From NCBI RefSeq assembly GCF_014203895.1, contig NZ_JACHJY010000006.1, positions 124,001 to 188,000 on the forward strand: a stretch of 64,000 nt of DNA, written 5' to 3'. The position numbers were made by a program, and so were the translations under genes. Positions 1 through 7,381 of the stretch are shown piece after piece. The DNA comes from Streptomyces nymphaeiformis. Its GTDB lineage: Bacteria > Actinomycetota > Actinomycetes > Streptomycetales > Streptomycetaceae. Each line of letters opens with the position of its first letter. Position 1 is the stretch's first letter. The notes beneath the pieces were generated by a model. It was not told the DNA's origin. It did no database searches and saw only the letters and a program-made list of their open reading frames with translations.

Positions 1-558
1 ACCCCGACCGCGGCGATCGCCCCCGACCTGCTCTGCCTCACCTTCAACGGGATGAGCAAGAACTACCGGGTGGCCGGTTTCCGCTCCGGCTGGCTCGCGG
101 TCTGCGGTCCGAAGCACCACGCGTCCTCGTACATCGAGGGCCTCACGATCCTCGCCAACATGCGCCTCTGCGCGAACATGCCGGCGCAGCACGCGGTGGC
201 CGCCGCGCTCCAGGGCCGGCAGTCGATCGAGGACCTGGTGCTGCCGGGCGGGCGGCTCCTGGAGCAGCGGGACACGGCGTACGAGCTGCTCACGCAGATC
301 CCGGGCGTGACGTGCGTGAAGCCGAAGGGCGCGCTGTACCTCTTCCCGCGCCTCGACCCGAACGTCTACAAGATCAAGGACGACCGGCAGATGGTCCTGG
401 ACCTGCTGCGGGCCGAGAAGATCATGGTCGTGCACGGGACGGGCTTCAACTGGCACGAGCCCGACCACTTCCGGATCGTCACGCTGCCGACGGCCGCGGA
501 CCTGGCGGACGCGGTGACGCGGATCGGCCGCTTCCTGGACGGCTACAGCCAGCCCTGA
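1..558 (+). CDS. PLP-dependent aminotransferase, AlaA-like, C-terminal part
   Basis: The gene enters from the left edge; 185 residues and the stop are visible. The reading frame shows the class I/II aminotransferase core: the SKNYRVAGFRSGW motif, whose lysine (visible residue 20) should form the Schiff base with pyridoxal phosphate, and near the end HFRIVTLP, whose arginine is the usual carboxylate-binding residue. The run KPKGALYLFPRLD is typical of the alanine-synthesising (AlaA/AlaT) subgroup. The likely role is cytosolic transamination between alanine or another amino acid and 2-oxoglutarate. The N-terminal half is missing from the window, so substrate and start cannot be judged. The aminotransferase call is secure; the AlaA subgroup is an inference. 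Confidence 0.88.
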   Translation, partial: TPTAAIAPDLLCLTFNGMSKNYRVAGFRSGWLAVCGPKHHASSYIEGLTILANMRLCANMPAQHAVAAALQGRQSIEDLVLPGGRLLEQRDTAYELLTQIPGVTCVKPKGALYLFPRLDPNVYKIKDDRQMVLDLLRAEKIMVVHGTGFNWHEPDHFRIVTLPTAADLADAVTRIGRFLDGYSQP

Positions 559-604
559 GTTGGGGCCGTCCGACCCGGTTCCAGAGTCCGGACATCGCGC
601 AACT

Positions 605-619
605 TTAGATTGAATCTAA
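605..619. promoter_or_regulatory. Perfect 15-bp palindrome, probable operator
   Basis: TTAGATT-G-AATCTAA is a perfect inverted repeat with 7-bp arms, AT-rich in a very GC-rich setting. It is followed at once by TAGGAT (622-627), a plausible -10 box, so a bound dimeric repressor would block transcription of the gene at 659. The layout resembles MarR-type operators. No regulator gene adjoins it in this window, so the binding protein is unknown. Confidence 0.55.
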
Positions 620-658
620 GCTAGGATGGCCTTCTGAGCACCTCAGGAGGCCATCCCC

Positions 659-1051
659 ATGTACGAACCGATCCGCACGAAGTCGGTCCACCGGATGGCC
701 GACGACGCCCAGGACGCGTACCCGCACCGTTCCCGCGAGGAGGAGCTGGACATCCAGCTCGCCGGACACCTCGCCGCCCTGCTCGCCGTCACCGACGAGC
801 TGGGCGACACGGAGGCGGGCGAGCTCATCGCCCGGCAGGTGGCGCGGCTGCGCGGCGCTCCGCCCGCGCGGCACGCCGGACTGAGCCGCGCGTCCGCGCA
901 GGACCTGCACCGCAGGGCGCACGCCCTCGCGGGCCGCGCACTGGTCGTCGCCGCCTCCCGGGCCGACACGGCCGCCGCGATCCTCGCCGCCGGGCGCATG
1001 GACGCGCACACCGCGGCGCTGGCCGGGGACACCCTGGTCACCGCCCCCTGA
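659..1051 (+). CDS. Small conserved-looking protein of unknown function
   Basis: A 130-residue, apparently soluble protein with no signal peptide or membrane segment. It has helical, Ala/Arg-rich character in its second half and an acidic stretch, REEELDIQ, near residue 27. AGGAGG at 645-650 sits eight bases before the ATG, which fixes the start. It is a single-gene unit: a palindromic operator candidate lies at 605-619 and a strong hairpin terminator follows the stop. I do not recognise the family. Its own operator and terminator suggest a stand-alone gene induced under a specific condition. Confidence 0.75.
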   Translation: MYEPIRTKSVHRMADDAQDAYPHRSREEELDIQLAGHLAALLAVTDELGDTEAGELIARQVARLRGAPPARHAGLSRASAQDLHRRAHALAGRALVVAASRADTAAAILAAGRMDAHTAALAGDTLVTAP

Positions 1052-1055
1052 CGGC

Positions 1056-1089
1056 CCCGGTCCGCGTGGCACGAACCACGCGGACCGGG
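1056..1089 (+). terminator. Factor-independent terminator hairpin
   Basis: A perfect 14-bp stem (CCCGGTCCGCGTGG with its complement) and a 6-base loop start five bases after the stop at 1051. There is no clear T-tract, as is common in Streptomyces. It can also serve the reverse-strand gene ending at 1134. Confidence 0.7.
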
Positions 1090-1133
1090 CGCCACCCACC
1101 CGGCACACCCGACGGGACACCGCCCGGAGCGCC

Positions 1134-1546
1134 TCACGGGCCGGCGGTCGCCACCGGTTCCGCCGACCGGAACTCGGCGTCGTGGACGACGCACCGCGGC
1201 ACGCCCCCCGCGTACGCCCTCGCGCCCACGGCCTTCGTCCGGCCGATCGCCCCGACCGCGAGGCCCCCGCCGGTCCCGACCCCCCGGTCGACGGCCTCCT
1301 CCCGCTCGTCCTGGAACTCCACCGTCACCGTGTAGGCGCCCTCGCGGGCCGCCCGGCCGGTGACCGACAGTTCGGCCACCGGCCGCCCCGTGGCCGGGTC
1401 GAGGGCGCACCGCGCCACCGTCACGTCGTCGGACGGGAACCGCATGTCCTCGTGGTTCCTCCCGAGGCGTAGATGTACGCGGTGATGCCACCGACCGGCA
1501 CCAGCACGACCATCGCCGCCAGCAACACGACCACCCGACGCGGCAT
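1134..1546 (-). pseudogene. Frame-disrupted small membrane-anchored protein gene
   Basis: Two reading frames together make one sensible protein. From the ATG at 1546 (GGAGGGGG upstream) the frame gives MPRRVVVLLAAMVVLVPVGG, a signal anchor or signal peptide, and then ITAYIYASGG. The coding sense then jumps near 1455-1460 into a second frame, NHEDMRFPSDDVTVARC, and runs to the stop at 1134 with a beta-rich domain (AYTVTVEFQDER). One missing base in the run gggaggaacc would explain the break. Either the gene is a recent pseudogene or the sequence has a one-base error. An internal ATG at 1445 could still yield a cytosolic fragment. The domain family is not recognised; it looks like a secreted or anchored protein of 135-140 residues. 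Confidence 0.6.
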
Positions 1547-1673
1547 CCCGCCACCCCCTCCGTCGAGGGGGCCCACGGTACCCCCCGCTCCGGTTCGGTA
1601 CCGGGATCGCTCCTTCACCCCCCGTACACCCAACTCCCCCTGGAACGTGGGTTTCCGCGAGCACGCTGCCCGC

Positions 1674-2783
1674 GTGAGACGCATCCTGGGAATCGTCCTG
1701 GCCGTCCTGCTCCTCGGCGGCGTGGCCGCCGTCCTCGTGACGGGCGGCGACAAGGACACAGGCACGGCAACGAAGACCGTGCGAGGAGTCATCGGATCGG
1801 AGAAGGCCGAGTTCTTCGCCGATCCGGAGGTCGTGAAGGCCCTGGCCGCCGAGGGCTTCACCGTGACCACCGAGACCTCCGGGTCCTGGGACATGGAGGA
1901 ACTGCCGCTCGACGGCTACGACTTCGCCTTCCCGTCCTCCAAGGGCCCGGCCGACGAACTGCGCGCGAAGGCGCAGCGGAAGACGAAGGACAAGGCGGCC
2001 AGCGCCCCGCTGCGGCCGTTCTACTCGCCGCTCGTCGTCGTCGCGCACAGCGCCGCCGCGCAGGTCCTCGCCGCCAACGGCCTGGCGACCCTCGGCCCGC
2101 GCGGCACGAGCGGCACCCTGAAGATGGACGCCTACCTCGCGGCGGCCCGCGCCGACCGGACCTGGCAGCAGCTCAAGGGCTCCGCCGGACACGCCGAGCT
2201 GAGCGGCACCCTCTTCATCACCTCCACCGACCCGGTGGCCTCCAGCTCCGGCGCCCTCTACCTCGCCGCCGCCAGCTACGTCGCCGACGGCGGGCGGGTC
2301 GCGGGCGACAAGGCCGCCGTCGACCGCACGGCCCCGCTCATGCACAAGCTCGTCCAGGTGCAGGGCGCCCAGCAGTCGAGTTCGGACGCGCCGTTCCGGG
2401 ACTTCGTCAGCGGCGTCGGCAACCCGCTCGTCCTCGTGTACGAGTCGCAGGTCGCCTCGCAGCTGCTCGCCGGACGGCCGATGGGCGACCTGGTCGTCCT
2501 CTACCCGGACACCACGGTCAACAGCGACCACACCCTCGTACCGCTCACCGAGAACGGCCGCAGGCTCGGCGAACTCCTCTCCACCGACCCCGGGTTGCGC
2601 AAGCTCGCGGTCCGCCACGGCTTCCGTCCGCAGGGCGCGGCGAGCGAGTTCACCGCCGCGACCGACGGCCACTCCACATACCTCAACCAGACGCTGACCG
2701 GAGTCCGCCAGGCGCCCGTGCCCACCAGCAAGGTGCTGCACGAGATGGCGCTGCGGGCCCGCGACCAGGGGGACACCGCATGA
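1674..2783 (+). CDS. Substrate-binding-protein-like membrane-anchored protein of TelA cluster
   Basis: 369 residues starting at GTG 1674 with a short basic N-terminus and one hydrophobic segment (ILGIVLAVLLLGGVAAVLV), so probably an extracytoplasmic protein held by an uncleaved signal anchor; no lipobox cysteine is seen. The body looks like a type II periplasmic-binding fold: GVIGSEKAEFF, a DFAFPSSKG loop, and a hinge-like YSPLVVVAH stretch. Upstream in-frame codons are rejected because the hydrophobic segment should be N-terminal. It is the first gene of a four-gene unit; its stop overlaps the next ATG (ATGA). The ligand is unknown. It shares an architecture theme with the solute-binding/VWA protein two genes on, suggesting two related sensors. 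Confidence 0.78.
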   Translation: MRRILGIVLAVLLLGGVAAVLVTGGDKDTGTATKTVRGVIGSEKAEFFADPEVVKALAAEGFTVTTETSGSWDMEELPLDGYDFAFPSSKGPADELRAKAQRKTKDKAASAPLRPFYSPLVVVAHSAAAQVLAANGLATLGPRGTSGTLKMDAYLAAARADRTWQQLKGSAGHAELSGTLFITSTDPVASSSGALYLAAASYVADGGRVAGDKAAVDRTAPLMHKLVQVQGAQQSSSDAPFRDFVSGVGNPLVLVYESQVASQLLAGRPMGDLVVLYPDTTVNSDHTLVPLTENGRRLGELLSTDPGLRKLAVRHGFRPQGAASEFTAATDGHSTYLNQTLTGVRQAPVPTSKVLHEMALRARDQGDTA

Positions 2784-3997
2784 CCACGCCCGCCGATCCG
2801 AGAAGAACGATGGCCCTGACCCCGCCCGAGCAGGACGCCCCGCTCGTCCTCACCCCGCCCGAGCCCGTGCCGGTCGTCCGCGCCGAGCAGGCCTCCGGCC
2901 TGGTGCCGCTGGACGAGTCGGTCCGTACGGAGATGTCCCGTCGGGCCGACGAGTACGTCGGCTCGCTGTCCGGACTCGACCCGCGCTCCCCCGAGTTCGC
3001 CGGCCGCATCGGCGAGATCGCGGCGCTCGGCGCGGGCGAGATCCGCTCCGCCGCGAACCAGTCGAACCGCATGCTGGACCGCACGATCCGCTCCCTCGGC
3101 GAGGGCGCGGGCGGCGGCGACACGCAGACCCGCGTCGGCTCCTCCCTCGTCGAACTCCGCCGCACCGTCGAGGACCTGGACCCCCGGGACACCCCCGGCA
3201 AGGGCTTCAAGGGACTGCTCTCGAAGCTGCCCGGCGGCAACAGGTTCCGCGACCACGTCGCCAAGTACGCCTCCTCGCAGGCCACGCTGAACCGGATCGT
3301 CGATTCGCTGCGCGGCGGCCAGGACGAACTGCGCCGCGACAACGCCGCGTTGCAGACCGAGCGGGCCCGGCTGTGGGAGACCATGGGCAAGCTCCAGGAG
3401 TACGCGGTGCTCACCGACGCGCTCGACGCGGCCGTGGAGGAGCGCATCGCGCAGACCCCCGACCCGGCCCAAGCGGACGCGCTCCGCGCCGACGTCCTCT
3501 TCCCGGTCCGGCAGAAGCACCAGGACCTGCTGACCCAGCTCGCCGTCTGCGCCCAGGGATACCTGGCGATGGACGTCGTCCGCCGGAACAACGACGAGCT
3601 GATCAAGGGCGTCGACCGGGCCGCGACGACGACCCTGCAGGCGCTGCGGATCGCGGTGATGCTCGCCTCGGCTCTCCAGAACCAGCGGAAGGTCACCGAG
3701 CAGGTGACCGCGATACGCCGGACGACCGAGGAGATCGTCCGGACCAACGCCGACATGCTCGACCGGCAGGCCGGCGAGATCCAGCGGATCGCGGCGGACC
3801 CGGCGGTGGGCGCGGAGACGCTGCGCACCGCCTTCCAGCAGATCTACCGGACGCTCGACGCCATCGACACGTACAAGGTGCGGGCGACGGAGTCGATGGC
3901 GGCGACGGTCGAGTCGCTCACGGCCGAACTCCAGGAGGCGAGCGCCCACCTGGACCGCAGCCGCCGCAACGGCGCCCTGGAGGGTGGCCTCTCGTGA
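2780..3997 (+). CDS. Toxic-anion resistance protein, TelA family
   Basis: 405 residues, cytosolic, almost wholly helical. After a Pro/Glu-rich N-terminus (about residues 1-45) come the long amphipathic helices of TelA/KlaA proteins, including QSNRMLDR near residue 93, a glycine-rich break, then RNNDELIKGVDRAATTT and ALRIAVMLASAL, which are typical of this family. TelA proteins were named from plasmid tellurite resistance; in actinobacteria they accompany VWA-domain and other stress-response proteins, and the biochemistry is unsettled. It overlaps the preceding gene by four bases and the next start by four (GTGA), so translation is coupled. It may be a scaffold linking the two ligand-binding membrane proteins encoded on either side. 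Confidence 0.88.
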   Translation: MTTPADPRRTMALTPPEQDAPLVLTPPEPVPVVRAEQASGLVPLDESVRTEMSRRADEYVGSLSGLDPRSPEFAGRIGEIAALGAGEIRSAANQSNRMLDRTIRSLGEGAGGGDTQTRVGSSLVELRRTVEDLDPRDTPGKGFKGLLSKLPGGNRFRDHVAKYASSQATLNRIVDSLRGGQDELRRDNAALQTERARLWETMGKLQEYAVLTDALDAAVEERIAQTPDPAQADALRADVLFPVRQKHQDLLTQLAVCAQGYLAMDVVRRNNDELIKGVDRAATTTLQALRIAVMLASALQNQRKVTEQVTAIRRTTEEIVRTNADMLDRQAGEIQRIAADPAVGAETLRTAFQQIYRTLDAIDTYKVRATESMAATVESLTAELQEASAHLDRSRRNGALEGGLS

Positions 3998-5706
3998 ACC
4001 ACGCCACCCCGAGACCCGCCCGACGCGTCGCCGCGCGACTGCGCCGCACGGCGGCCGGCACCGTCGCCCGCCTCGCGGGCGGCCGGAGCGGCGCCCGCGC
4101 CACGACGGCCCCGCGCGGCACGACCGCCGCCCGCGCCGCCCGCGCCGGCACCGCCCTCCTCGCGCTCGCGCTCCTCGCCACCGCCTGCTCCGGCGGAGAC
4201 GGCGGTGGCGACGGCGGCGGCGACCGCCCCGGCGGGCAGGGCATGGAGTACAAGGCCGGCACCCTCCGGGTCCTCGCCTCCTCCGAGCTGGCCGACATGG
4301 GCCCCGTCCTCGACGAGGCCGCCAAGGCGACCGGAGTCACCGTCCGTCCCACCTACGCCGGCACCCTGGACGCCGTCGAGCGCATCGCGTCCGGCGAGGC
4401 GGACAAGGGCTTCGACGCCGTCTGGCTCTCCTCGAACGACTACCTCCGGCTCCGTCCCGACACGGCGAAGAGGATCACCAACGAGACGCCGGTCATGACC
4501 TCGCCGGTGGCGCTCGGCGTGCGGCCCGCCACGGTCGCCCGGCTCGGCTGGGACCCGGCGAAGGTGACCTGGTCGCAGCTGCACCGGGCGGTCGCCGACG
4601 GCAGGCTGACGTACGGCATGACGGACCCGAAGCGCTCCAACTCCGGTTTCTCCGCGCTCGTGTCGGTCGCCTCCGGGCTCTCCGGCGCCCAGTCCGCGCT
4701 GACCGAGGCGGACGTGCGCAAGGCCACCCCGAAGCTCAAGGAGTTCTTCACGGGCCAGAAGCTGACCTCGGGCTCCTCCGGCTGGCTCGCCACCGCGTAC
4801 ACCCGCCGCACCGACGTCGACGCGCTCGTGAACTACGAGTCCGTGCTGCTGTCCGCGCCCGAGAAGCTGACCGTGATCCGGCCGTCCGACGGTGTCGTGA
4901 CCGCCGACTACCCGCTCACCCTGCTGACCTCCGCCCGCCCGGAGGCGAAGGAGGCGGCGGCCCGGCTCACCACGTACCTGCGCACCCCGGGCGCCCAGCG
5001 GCGGATCACCGAGACGACCCTGCGCCGCCCGGTCGTCGCCGGGGTCCGCCCGGCCTCCGCGCTCGCCCGTGACCCGCGCCGCGAGCTGCCGTTCCCGGGC
5101 AGCCGGGCGGTCGCCGACGGCCTGCTCGACGCGTACGACAACACCCTGCGCCGGCCCTCCCGCACGGTCTACGTGCTCGACACCTCGGGCTCCATGGGCG
5201 GCGAGCGGCTCGACCGGCTGAAGTCGGCGCTCGCCGAACTGACCGGCGACTTCCGGGACCGGGAGGAGGTGACCCTGATGCCCTTCGGCTCCTCGGTGAA
5301 GCAGAGCGAGGTCCGTACGCGCACGGTCGACCCGGCCTCCCCGAAGGCCGCGCTCGACGCGATCCGCGACGACGCCGGGAAGCTCTCGGCCTCGGGCGGC
5401 ACGGCGATCTACTCCAGCCTCCAGGAGGCGTACCGCTTCCTGAGCAGGAAACCCTCCGACGCCTTCACCTCGGTCGTCCTGATGACGGACGGGGAGAACA
5501 CCGACGGCGATCCGGCGTCCGCCTTCGACGCCTTCTACCGCTCCCTCCCGGCCGCGCAGCAGCGCACGCCGGTCTTCCCGATCCTCTTCGGGGACTCCGA
5601 CCGGGGCGAGCTCGACCACATCGCGGGCCTGACCGGCGGAAAGCTCTTCGACGCCACCCAGGGTTCGCTCGACGGCGCGTTCGAGGAGATCCGTGGGTAC
5701 CAGTAG
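3994..5706 (+). CDS. Lipoprotein with solute-binding domain and C-terminal VWA domain
   Basis: 570 residues from GTG 3994. A long Arg/Ala-rich leader ends in a hydrophobic core and lipobox LLATAC, with the lipid-carrying cysteine near residue 65. A periplasmic-binding domain follows (RVLASSELADMGPVLDEA, then FDAVWLSSNDYLRL and DYPLTLLTSARPEAKEAA). The last 180 residues, from about 391, are a von Willebrand A domain with the MIDAS motif DTSGS and VVLMTDGENTDGD, a metal-dependent ligand-binding module. The fusion on the outer face of the membrane suggests that metal- or anion-dependent capture is passed to an adhesion-type domain. The stop lies inside the next gene (14-bp overlap). Function is inferred; the domains are clear. 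Confidence 0.85.
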   Translation: MNHATPRPARRVAARLRRTAAGTVARLAGGRSGARATTAPRGTTAARAARAGTALLALALLATACSGGDGGGDGGGDRPGGQGMEYKAGTLRVLASSELADMGPVLDEAAKATGVTVRPTYAGTLDAVERIASGEADKGFDAVWLSSNDYLRLRPDTAKRITNETPVMTSPVALGVRPATVARLGWDPAKVTWSQLHRAVADGRLTYGMTDPKRSNSGFSALVSVASGLSGAQSALTEADVRKATPKLKEFFTGQKLTSGSSGWLATAYTRRTDVDALVNYESVLLSAPEKLTVIRPSDGVVTADYPLTLLTSARPEAKEAAARLTTYLRTPGAQRRITETTLRRPVVAGVRPASALARDPRRELPFPGSRAVADGLLDAYDNTLRRPSRTVYVLDTSGSMGGERLDRLKSALAELTGDFRDREEVTLMPFGSSVKQSEVRTRTVDPASPKAALDAIRDDAGKLSASGGTAIYSSLQEAYRFLSRKPSDAFTSVVLMTDGENTDGDPASAFDAFYRSLPAAQQRTPVFPILFGDSDRGELDHIAGLTGGKLFDATQGSLDGAFEEIRGYQ

Positions 5707-6283
5707 CCGCCTGTTCGGGTACCTCGAGTCCCGGAAGAACATCACCGGCAGCGTCTGCGGTCTGGCCGGCGTGGGGATCACCCTCACCGGCGCGGCGGGC
5801 GGTCTGTGGCCGCTGGTGATCGGGGGTCTGTACGCGGCGGGGGCACTGATCGCCCCGCCCGAGCGGCCCGACACCCCGAGCTTCCCGTCCGCGGACGAGC
5901 AACTCGACGCGCTGCGGGCCGATTTCGCGACCCTGCGCGCGTACCTGACCGAGGTGGAGCTGCCGCCGTCCGCCCGCGAGCGGCTCACCGCGCTCGACAC
6001 CCTGATCGAGGCCCTGCTCGAACCGGGCTGGGTGAGCGACCCGGAGCACCTGCACGTCCTGGCCCGCGCGGTGCGGCAGGACGTCCCGGAGGCCGTCGAC
6101 ACCTTCGTACGGACCCGGTGGTGGTCGCGGTTCACGCCGGGCGCCGAGCCCCCGGAGAGCCACCTCGAACGCCAGCTGGCCGCGCTCCACGAGGAGATGA
6201 CCGCGATCGCGGCCGCCCTGCGGGACGCGGAGGCGATCCGGCAGGAGACCCACACGCGCTATGTGGAGGAGCGGGGCAACTGA
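5693..6283 (+). CDS. Small membrane protein closing the TelA cluster
   Basis: 196 residues from GTG 5693, overlapping the previous gene by 14 bases. Two hydrophobic segments near the N-terminus (ITGSVCGLAGVGITLTGAAG and LWPLVIGGLYAAGALI) are followed by a soluble helical domain with SERLTALDTL-like heptads and a WWSRFTPG loop, then a coiled-coil-like tail (RQLAALHEEMTAIAAALRDAE). No enzymatic motif is visible. Its place at the end of a tightly overlapping operon implies that it works with TelA and the two ligand-binding proteins, perhaps as the membrane hub. I do not recognise a named family. Confidence 0.78.
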   Translation: MGTSSRLFGYLESRKNITGSVCGLAGVGITLTGAAGGLWPLVIGGLYAAGALIAPPERPDTPSFPSADEQLDALRADFATLRAYLTEVELPPSARERLTALDTLIEALLEPGWVSDPEHLHVLARAVRQDVPEAVDTFVRTRWWSRFTPGAEPPESHLERQLAALHEEMTAIAAALRDAEAIRQETHTRYVEERGN

Positions 6284-6317
6284 GCTGCCGAGTCGGGCGA
6301 CGTCGTATGTTCCGCGC

Positions 6318-7259
6318 ATGACATCTTCACAGCACACCGCATCCCGCCGTACCGTCCTCACCGCCCTGGCGGCAGCGGCCACGGCGGGCGCCCCGCTCCT
6401 CTCCCAACTCGCCACCGCAGCCCCGGCGTTCGCCACCGGCGACAACGACACCTACAACTCCAACACGGACCTCTACAAGGGCATCCCGTACCCCACCAAG
6501 GAGGGCGAGGACTTCGGCCGCCGCTACCGGCGCCACGAGCAGTTCGACGGCTACCTCTCCAAGGTGGCCGTCTACGAGAAGAAGACGGCGATCCTGGCGA
6601 TCCACGGCGGCCAGATCGAGCGGGGCACCTCCGAGCTCTGTCTGGCGATCGCCGGATACGACCCGGCGGACGCGACGGATCCGACCAGGGCGCCGCTGCT
6701 TCCCACGGTCCACGACTACTGGATGTTCGAGGGGATGCGCTCGTCGAACAACAGCCAGCTGCACGTCACCTCGGTGAACTGTGACGACCACGTCGCGAAC
6801 GTGCTCACCGCGAGCCACCTGAACGTGCTGAGCCTGCACGGCTGCCAGTACAGCCAGCTCGGCATCCCCGACACGATGGTCTGGCCGTCCCAGTCGGACC
6901 CGAAGCTGGTCGTCGTGGGCGGCTTGAACAAGACCCTTCGGGAAGCGCTGGTGCACGAACTGGAGACGGCCGGGTTCCCGGCGCTCGACGCCCTCTCCGA
7001 CGAGTGGCGTGACCGTTACAACCTGGCGGACTTCGCCGGTGCGGCCACGAAGAACATCTGCAACCGGACGTTGATCGGCGCGGGCGCCCAGCTGGAGATC
7101 ACCGAGGACATGCGCCGGTCCCTCTTCGGCCCCGAGGTGACGGACTTCGACTGGAAGAGCGGCCGCATCGCCACCTGGAACAACCCCCGCTTCCTCGCCT
7201 TCCGTGACGCCTGCCGCCGGGCCGTCGCCACCGTCGAGGCCGGCCAGACCATCCTGTAG
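6318..7259 (+). CDS. Tat-exported poly-gamma-glutamate hydrolase-like protein (YjqB/DUF867 type)
   Basis: 313 residues. The N-terminus SRRTVLTALAAA with twin arginines at 10-11 and an Ala-rich core ending near AFA is a Tat signal, so the folded enzyme is exported. The mature part has AIHGGQIERGTSELC, matching the zinc-ligand His and Glu of the phage-type poly-gamma-glutamate hydrolase family, plus LHGC and VVGGLNKTLREAL further on. Homologues cut gamma-polyglutamate capsules. TATGTT (6306-6311) lies six bases before the ATG and no Shine-Dalgarno is present, so the mRNA is probably leaderless. The gene stands alone and ends at a perfect hairpin. Confidence 0.85.
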   Translation: MTSSQHTASRRTVLTALAAAATAGAPLLSQLATAAPAFATGDNDTYNSNTDLYKGIPYPTKEGEDFGRRYRRHEQFDGYLSKVAVYEKKTAILAIHGGQIERGTSELCLAIAGYDPADATDPTRAPLLPTVHDYWMFEGMRSSNNSQLHVTSVNCDDHVANVLTASHLNVLSLHGCQYSQLGIPDTMVWPSQSDPKLVVVGGLNKTLREALVHELETAGFPALDALSDEWRDRYNLADFAGAATKNICNRTLIGAGAQLEITEDMRRSLFGPEVTDFDWKSGRIATWNNPRFLAFRDACRRAVATVEAGQTIL

Positions 7260-7269
7260 CGGACATGCG

Positions 7270-7305
7270 CCGGCCCCCGGAGCCTGAGGGGGCTCCGGGG
7301 GCCGG
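7270..7305. terminator. Bidirectional terminator hairpin
   Basis: A perfect 15-bp stem (CCGGCCCCCGGAGCC and complement) with a 6-base loop lies between the convergent genes ending at 7259 and 7382, and so can end transcripts from both sides. Confidence 0.8.
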
Positions 7306-7381
7306 TTGCGTCGTGATGAGCCGTCGTGACCCCACTGGTCAGGGCGGTAGTTCGGGGCAACCCACCACGAGTTCGGGTGGA

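Noticed and set aside
643..1554. Long reverse-strand reading frames across 605-1554
   Set aside because: Arg/Gly-rich composition typical of antisense frames; the forward gene at 659 has a ribosome site and terminator, and the real reverse coding signal is the broken gene at 1134-1546.
1674..6283. Complete ABC importer
   Set aside because: Two binding proteins are present but there is no permease or ATPase in the cluster.
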